From: Actinomycetota bacterium
GTDB lineage: Bacteria; Actinomycetota; AC-67
Assembly (NCBI GenBank): GCA_005883175.1
Contig: VAYV01000183.1
Coordinates: 1-9,944 of the forward strand
Reading direction: 5' to 3'
DNA: 9,944 bases
In this document: one piece after another, positions 6,010-9,944 of the stretch
How the letters are laid out: each line of letters starts with the position of its first letter
How positions within the stretch are numbered: position 1 is the stretch's first letter
Program-made: the position numbers and the translations under genes
Notes under the pieces: generated by a model
Database searches by the model: none
What the model saw: only the letters and a program-made list of their open reading frames with translations
Told to the model about the DNA's origin: nothing

Positions 6010-7158
6010 ATGAAAGCCGTGCATATCGCCGTGGTCGGAGCGACCGGCGCCGTCGGCCGCGAGGTCGTGCGCATCCTCGAGGAGCGAGACGTCACGCTGC
6101 TCGGCATGCGGCCGATCGCCAGCGCGCGCAGCGAGGGCAAGACGGTCCCGTTCCGCGGCGAGGACGTGCCGGTCACGGTGATCTCGGAGCGCGCGTTCGA
6201 CGGCGTCGACCTGGTGATCTGGGACACTCCCGACGAGGTCGCCGTGGAGTGGATGCCGAAGGTCCGCGACCGTGTGGTCAACATCGACAACTCCTCCGCG
6301 TTCCGCCTGTACGAGGACGTTCCGCTCGTGGTCCCGGAGGTCAACCCGGAGTCCGCGCGCACGCACAAGGGACTCATCGCGAACCCGAACTGCACGATGA
6401 TGACGTTGCTGATGCCACTGGCGCCGTTGCATCGCGCGGCGAACGCACGCCGCGTGATCTGCTCGAGCTACCAGTCGGTCTCAGGCGCAGGCGTCGCGGG
6501 CGTCGACGACCTGTACGAGCAGCTGGAGAAGCTGCTCCCCGAACGGGAAGCGGTACGCCGGGGCTTGGTCGACCTGCCTCCCGGCCGGGCATTCGTCCAT
6601 CCGATCGCATTCAACGTGATCCCACACGTCGGCGGCTTCGACGACGCCGGCACGACGAGCGAAGAGAGCCGCGTCGCGAGCGAGACGAGGAAGATCCTCG
6701 GCTCGGACACGGAGATCTTCGCAACGACGGTTCGAGTGCCGACCGTCGTCGGTCACGGCATCAGCGCCTGGGTCGAGTTCGAACGGCCGATCGAGGCGGA
6801 CGAAGCGCGCGCGCTGCTGAAAGCAGCCGACGGTGTGACACTAGAGGACGACCCGAAGACGAACCGGTACCCGACCACGTTGCAGTCGAGCGGCATCGAC
6901 AAAGCGATCGTCGGCCGCCTGCGCAACGATCCGGCGAACACGAACGCGCTCGGTTTCTTTTCCGCGTGCGACAACCTGCGCAAGGGTGCGGCGCTCAACG
7001 CGCGGATCGCGAAGCGTGGCGACCACAGTGGTTTCGTCCGGCGCGGGTTCGGCGGCGGTTCCTCGCCGTGCGCGCGCGCCGTCAGCATCTTGACTATCGC
7101 GGCGCGCAGCTCGGCAGTGTCCTTGCCCTTGTATGAGCCGCCGAGCCTGCTCAGGTAG
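6010..7158 (+). CDS. asd: Aspartate-semialdehyde dehydrogenase with a replaced C-terminus
   Basis: Asd reduces aspartyl phosphate to aspartate semialdehyde with NADPH, the step after LysC. The start MKAVHIAVVGATGAVG puts the nucleotide-binding GATGAVG at 10-16. The catalytic cysteine is Cys128 in NPNCTMM. The histidine expected for catalysis is His249 in RVPTVVGHG, with Arg242 nearby. The near-terminal signature DNLRKGAALNA ends at residue 331. Homologues stop about 8 residues later, after a short VQIAE-type helix. Here the frame instead continues about 51 residues of GC-rich, unconserved sequence (RIAKRGDHSG ...) that is antisense to the DinB-like gene. The true tail and stop appear to be lost at about 7000-7005. 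All catalytic residues are present, so the enzyme might still work if the junction is real. The region 5806-6009 in the same frame has no family similarity, so ATG 6010 is the start. Confidence 0.92.
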   Translation: MKAVHIAVVGATGAVGREVVRILEERDVTLLGMRPIASARSEGKTVPFRGEDVPVTVISERAFDGVDLVIWDTPDEVAVEWMPKVRDRVVNIDNSSAFRLYEDVPLVVPEVNPESARTHKGLIANPNCTMMTLLMPLAPLHRAANARRVICSSYQSVSGAGVAGVDDLYEQLEKLLPEREAVRRGLVDLPPGRAFVHPIAFNVIPHVGGFDDAGTTSEESRVASETRKILGSDTEIFATTVRVPTVVGHGISAWVEFERPIEADEARALLKAADGVTLEDDPKTNRYPTTLQSSGIDKAIVGRLRNDPANTNALGFFSACDNLRKGAALNARIAKRGDHSGFVRRGFGGGSSPCARAVSILTIAARSSAVSLPLYEPPSLLR

Positions 7159-7601
7159 GCGCGGTCGGCTTCGTTCACGTGGTCGACCATCGCCTTGATC
7201 TGTCGTCCGCTCCCTCGCGGGCCGGTCTTCAATGAGCGACGCCTGTTCGCCTCGGCCGTCTCGTCGAACGCGGCCCAGCATCGCTCCAGGATCGTGACGA
7301 GTCGCTTCAGCTCATCGGTCTTGATCGGTCTAGCGTCCTTCGACCACGGGATGGCCGGTGCGCCGAAGTCGGTCGTGGTGTCACCCTTCACGCGCTCTTC
7401 GATCGTGAACGCCGCCGCGCTCTTCGGCGCGACGTAGCCGAGCCGCGTGACCACCTTGGCGTAGCGGGGACCGTACTCATTCAATAGGTCGAGCGCGCCC
7501 TCTTCGCTCTTCGCGCTCCGCGTCCATCCCGGCCAGTTCAGCGCGCTCGCGAACACGCGCTTCTTGCCGACTTCGAGGTAGACGGGGAACGTTGCCGGCA
7601 T
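6753..7601 (-). CDS. DinB-like conserved protein, C-terminus lost and replaced by antisense asd sequence
   Basis: Residues 1-200 (7601 to about 7002) look like a real protein: MPATFPVYLEVGKKRVFAS, LNWPGW, LLNEYGPRYAKV, GDTTTDFGAP, GPRGSGR, then a helix MVDHVNEADRAYLSRLGG with His141, and LWSPRFAIR near the end. I recognise this layout from uncharacterised actinobacterial proteins of roughly 210-220 residues whose last helix reads like AWHVLDHAWE. The HVxxH-type pair and the earlier VxH resemble the metal ligands of the DinB fold (inference). That last helix is missing. After Arg200 the frame runs 82 codons antisense through asd to a stop at 6753-6755. The start ATG lies four bases after the GNAT stop, so the two form an operon. 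No strong ribosome site is visible, suggesting coupling to the GNAT gene. Biochemical function is unknown. Confidence 0.7.
   Translation of the reverse strand: MPATFPVYLEVGKKRVFASALNWPGWTRSAKSEEGALDLLNEYGPRYAKVVTRLGYVAPKSAAAFTIEERVKGDTTTDFGAPAIPWSKDARPIKTDELKRLVTILERCWAAFDETAEANRRRSLKTGPRGSGRQIKAMVDHVNEADRAYLSRLGGSYKGKDTAELRAAIVKMLTARAHGEEPPPNPRRTKPLWSPRFAIRALSAAPLRRLSHAEKKPSAFVFAGSLRRRPTIALSMPLDCNVVGYRFVFGSSSSVTPSAAFSSARASSASIGRSNSTQALMP
6997..7006. other. Apparent deletion junction between asd and the DinB-like gene
   Basis: Up to about 7002 the plus strand matches the asd C-terminus (DNLRKGAALNA). From about 7002 onward the minus strand matches the DinB-like protein (LWSPRFAIR). Both genes lack their last residues and both natural stops, and no intergenic DNA remains. 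The simplest reading is a segment lost around the short CGCGCG run at 6999-7004. Confidence 0.6.
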
Positions 7602-7605
7602 GCGG

Positions 7606-8778
7606 TCAGAAGAAGTCGGCGATCCACGGCATCGGGCCGCCGAAGATCAGCTCGAGCGTCTCGAGCGCTTGCGGCGTCGCCTCGAGGCCGCCGATACGCA
7701 CGACGTCGCGCGCGCGATGCAGCGACGCCCAGATCGACGCCCACGCCTGCACGTCGCCGGTCGCATCGGCCTGCTCCGCCGGAAATACCTTCGCTTGCCC
7801 GCCGCCGACCTCGATCCGCCACGGCCCCTCATTTTCGGGAAACAACGGGTCGCGGACCGCGATCGTGACGGAGGCCTCGACCAACGGCAGATATCCGCGC
7901 GCTTCGATCGCCGCCGGCACGTCGAGCAGCCTGAGCATCCAGCGGAACGTCCCGCCGTTCTCCAACGGATCTTCGGCGGTCAGATCCGCAAGAGGGTCGG
8001 TCGGTGGACCCGGCCACGTCATCGACTGGCCGGTCGAGCGATGCAATGCGGCAAGAGACAACAGCGTCCGGCCTGCGGCCTGCGTGGTCCAGACCAGGTC
8101 GCGGACGTCGACGTTCAAGCGCCACGACTCGCCGTCCGCCTTGCTCAGCATGTAGACGATCCAACCGGTGACGTCGTCTCCTTCGCGCACGAGGTACCGG
8201 TAGACGATCCGGTTCTCCCAGTCGGCGAACACCCGCCGTTGCCACCAGTCGGCGCTGCGCCGCACGAGGCCGTTCGTTCCCGACGCGAATCGCTCGTAGG
8301 CGTCGTTGACCTCGTCGATATCGTCGTCGGTGAAGGGGGACGCGCGGAGCGGGCCGGTGTGCGGCAGGGCATCGAGACGCGTCTTCCAGAACGTGCGGAC
8401 GCCGCCGAACCCGTAGCCCGCGCTGCGGTAGATGGGGACGGTCGCGGGGTACAGCGACGAGATCGGCACGCGCGGGCGAAGCTCCTTGAGCAGCTCGCGC
8501 ATCATCGTCGTCCCGACGCCGCGGCCGCGCGCTTCCGCCGCAACCGCAACCCCGGAGATGCCGACGGCTTCCACCGCGCGTCCGCCGAAGAAATGTGCGA
8601 ACGGGATGGCGCGCGCGGTCCCGGCGACGGACCCGTCCACCTCGGCGACGCGGACCTCCTCGACGCGGGGGTCCTTGCGCATCGAGTCGCGGCCATGCTC
8701 GTTGATGTTGAACGCTTGCGTACGAAGAGCGATGACGTGCTCGACGTCATCTCGTGTTGCCGGACGGATCGTGACCAT
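7606..8778 (-). CDS. Eis-like GNAT N-acetyltransferase
   Basis: This 390-residue protein has the Eis (COG4552) architecture: an N-terminal GNAT domain, a second GNAT-like domain, and a C-terminal sterol-carrier-like domain. The acetyl-CoA loop is VAVAAEARGRGVG at 77-89. YPATVPIYRSAGYG at 110-123 corresponds to the Eis segment whose tyrosine acts as general acid, here probably Tyr117. The protein ends ADFF. In Eis the C-terminal phenylalanine carboxylate is the general base, so Phe390 fits. Mycobacterial Eis acetylates aminoglycosides at several amines and also protein lysines. The substrate here is unknown. The end of the protein (KVFPAEQADATGDVQAW ... GGLEATPQALETLELIF) matches the SCP2-like part. 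Length equals the family norm and the frame is intact. It is upstream of the DinB-like gene by four bases and 50 bases downstream of the small membrane peptide. Confidence 0.9.
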   Translation of the reverse strand: MVTIRPATRDDVEHVIALRTQAFNINEHGRDSMRKDPRVEEVRVAEVDGSVAGTARAIPFAHFFGGRAVEAVGISGVAVAAEARGRGVGTTMMRELLKELRPRVPISSLYPATVPIYRSAGYGFGGVRTFWKTRLDALPHTGPLRASPFTDDDIDEVNDAYERFASGTNGLVRRSADWWQRRVFADWENRIVYRYLVREGDDVTGWIVYMLSKADGESWRLNVDVRDLVWTTQAAGRTLLSLAALHRSTGQSMTWPGPPTDPLADLTAEDPLENGGTFRWMLRLLDVPAAIEARGYLPLVEASVTIAVRDPLFPENEGPWRIEVGGGQAKVFPAEQADATGDVQAWASIWASLHRARDVVRIGGLEATPQALETLELIFGGPMPWIADFF

Positions 8779-8787
8779 CGTCCGGCG

Positions 8788-8793
8788 AGACTA
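8788..8793 (-). promoter_or_regulatory. Possible -10 element of the Eis-like gene
   Basis: On the minus strand this reads TAGTCT, nine bases before the ATG at 8778. There is no clear Shine-Dalgarno before this ATG, so a very short leader is plausible. No convincing -35 is seen. It lies just after the hairpin at 8797-8817. Confidence 0.25.
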
Positions 8794-9944
8794 GCAGGGC
8801 GGCTCGAACGGCCGCCCCCGTTTACACCTTAGTGGTTCCGGCGGCGTTGCTTGATCGGGTTCGGCACATGGACGCCGAACGCGTAGCCGCACGCGATCGT
8901 GATGAAGCTCAGGATGACCCATCCGTCGGCAGACATCTGCGCTGCTCCCTTTGTCCGATTTCCGGCCCAGCTCTCTTCTCGGTTGCATCTCCCCGTGAGT
9001 TGAGCCGAAACGTTGGACGGACTTGGAAGCAGTATGGTTCCGTTGCTTGCGGATGCGCAATCTCGTCGGTGTGACCTCCACGAGCTCATCTGCGGCGATG
9101 AATTCGATCGCCGTCTCGACGGTGAGCTCGCGGGCCGGCTCGAGCTTGATCGCTTCGTCCGACGCGTGCGTCCGCATGTTGGTTTTCTGTTTCTCTTTCG
9201 TTGGATTGACGACCATGTCGTCCGCGCGCGCGTTCTCGCCGACGACCATGCCCTCGTATACGTCGTCCCCGGGCTCGATGAAAAACGTTCCGCGCTCTTG
9301 GAGATTGTCGAGCGCGTAGCCCGTCGCGCGCCCGGTGCGGTCGGCCACGACCGCGACCCCTTTTCGGTGCGGCAGCTCGCCGGCCCACGGTATCCAGCCT
9401 GCCGCCTCAACGTGCGCAACGGCCGTCCCTTGCGTCATCGTCAGCAACAAGGTTCTGAATCCGAGCAGCCCTCGCGCCGGCGCCTCGAAGACCACGATCG
9501 AGCGACCCGTCTCGCCGGGGCGGATCTCGATCACTTCGCCGCGGCGCGGGGCGATGATCTGCGTCACCGTCCCGACGTGATCCGAGGGGACGTCGACCGT
9601 GATGCGCTCTTGCGGCTCGTGCAGCACGCCGTCGGCCGTCTTCGTCACGACCTCCGGCCTTGACACCTGGAACTCGTAGCCTTCTCGCCGCATCGTTTCG
9701 ATAAGAACGGCCAACTGCAGCTCGCCGCGGCCGGCGACTTCCATGACGTCCGGGTTCTCGGTCGACGTGATCCTGATCGACACGTTGCCGAGCGCCTCGC
9801 GGCGCAGCCGGTCGGAGATGTGGCGCGCGGTGAGGAACTTCCCTTCGCCGGACAGCGGAGAGTTGCTCGGCCCGAATGTCATCGTCAGCACCGGCTCGTC
9901 GACGTGCAGGCGCTCGAGCGCGCGTGGCTCGGACGGATCGGCGA
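8791..9944 (-). CDS. typA: Ribosome-associated GTPase TypA/BipA, C-terminal part (5' end outside window, 3' end altered)
   Basis: TypA is a translational GTPase related to EF-G that binds the ribosome and aids assembly and stress adaptation. The G domain lies beyond the window. The frame is open to the right edge (LERLHVDEPVLTMTFGPSNSPL). Family landmarks follow in order: GEGKFLTARHISDRL, EVAGRGELQLAVLIETMRREG, RPEVV, GLLGFRTLLLT, NLQERGTFFIEPGDDVYEGM, VVGENARADDM, NPTKEKQKTN, then IEFIAADELVEVTPTRLRIRKQ (codons down to 9043). Homologues stop roughly 15 to 20 residues after that last segment. Here 83 more unconserved residues follow to a stop at 8791-8793, reading through the start, the whole length and the stop of the 35-residue peptide gene in another frame. 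The natural stop therefore seems to be lost near 9040. The conserved part is unmistakable. Confidence 0.9.
   Translation of the reverse strand, partial: ADPSEPRALERLHVDEPVLTMTFGPSNSPLSGEGKFLTARHISDRLRREALGNVSIRITSTENPDVMEVAGRGELQLAVLIETMRREGYEFQVSRPEVVTKTADGVLHEPQERITVDVPSDHVGTVTQIIAPRRGEVIEIRPGETGRSIVVFEAPARGLLGFRTLLLTMTQGTAVAHVEAAGWIPWAGELPHRKGVAVVADRTGRATGYALDNLQERGTFFIEPGDDVYEGMVVGENARADDMVVNPTKEKQKTNMRTHASDEAIKLEPARELTVETAIEFIAADELVEVTPTRLRIRKQRNHTASKSVQRFGSTHGEMQPRRELGRKSDKGSSADVCRRMGHPELHHDRVRLRVRRPCAEPDQATPPEPLRCKRGRPFEPPC
8797..8817 (-). terminator. GC hairpin after the small membrane peptide
   Basis: GGGCGGC (8797-8803) and GCCGCCC (8811-8817) are exact inverted complements with a seven-base loop. 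On the minus strand the hairpin follows the peptide stop by 11 bases, and the next bases are not T-rich. It could end the typA transcript or weaken read-through into the GNAT gene. Confidence 0.4.
8829..8936 (-). CDS. 35-residue single-helix membrane peptide
   Basis: A short frame from ATG 8936 to TAA 8829-8831. The peptide begins MSADGW, has a hydrophobic stretch at about residues 6-23 suited to one membrane helix, and ends in a basic tail KQRRRNH, the usual positive-inside pattern. A good ribosome site, GGGAG at 8945-8949, lies eight bases upstream. I do not recognise the family and assign no function. It sits between typA and the GNAT gene on the same strand. The apparent typA read-through overlaps it in a different frame. 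The well-placed ribosome site and coherent topology argue that this peptide is the real gene and the typA extension is not. Confidence 0.6.
   Translation of the reverse strand: MSADGWVILSFITIACGYAFGVHVPNPIKQRRRNH
8945..8949 (-). promoter_or_regulatory. Ribosome binding site of the 35-residue peptide
   Basis: The minus strand reads AAAGGGAG with GGGAG eight bases before the ATG at 8936. It is one of the better Shine-Dalgarno matches in the window. Confidence 0.6.

Noticed and set aside
5934..6395. N-terminal extension of the lipoprotein to an upstream ATG at 6395
   Set aside because: The extra 154 residues are antisense to asd and would bury the signal peptide. The lipobox defines GTG 5933 as the start.
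7600..8832. 410-codon plus-strand frame opposite the Eis-like GNAT
   Set aside because: Antisense shadow. The minus-strand product has the full GNAT and sterol-carrier architecture of normal length.
1..9944. CRISPR arrays, tRNA or rRNA genes, insertion sequences, phage or defence genes
   Set aside because: I looked for direct repeats, clover-leaf ends, transposase or nuclease motifs on both strands and found none. The content is ordinary chromosomal metabolism and housekeeping.

Overview
This is a GC-rich, gene-dense stretch of bacterial chromosome, most likely from an uncultivated actinobacterium (Actinomycetota). The signs are the high GC content, GTG starts, an Eis-like acetyltransferase, a DUF732-type lipoprotein, and lysC and asd lying close together. 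I cannot place it below phylum. There is no rRNA, tRNA, CRISPR array, insertion sequence or phage gene, and no gap over 300 bases without a gene.

Layout. At 2-619 (+) is the 3' end of a DUF2207-type membrane protein. At 681-2315 (+) is an AlkK-type fatty-acyl-CoA synthetase split by one in-frame TAA. At 2316-3779 (-) is an MFS exporter whose stop codon abuts that of the synthetase. From 3831 (+) a PlsY-like acyltransferase is translationally coupled to aspartate kinase (lysC), which has an apparent internal deletion plus frameshift. At 5595-5933 (-) is a small DUF732-like lipoprotein. At 6010 (+) starts aspartate-semialdehyde dehydrogenase (asd). On the minus strand, running leftward from 9944, are typA/bipA (C-terminal part), a 35-residue membrane peptide, an Eis-like GNAT, and a DinB-like protein that collides head-on with asd.

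Function. lysC and asd encode the first two steps of the aspartate pathway (lysine, threonine, methionine and diaminopimelate). plsY and the acyl-CoA synthetase belong to lipid metabolism. typA, the exporter and the GNAT are housekeeping or stress genes. I see no operon-like new defence, mobile or biosynthetic system.

The striking feature is damage. In 10 kb there is one nonsense codon (1395), one internal deletion of about 118 nt (near 5397), one junction at which two convergent genes lose both C-termini and both stops (near 7001), and one typA 3' end that runs through its expected stop (near 9040). The DUF2207 tail may be a fifth case. Three of the four main lesions look like lost DNA, and two lie at gene 3' ends where terminator hairpins would normally sit. 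Either this copy is decaying, or the assembly has dropped short segments. Reads are needed to decide, and until then the broken genes should not be taken as biology.
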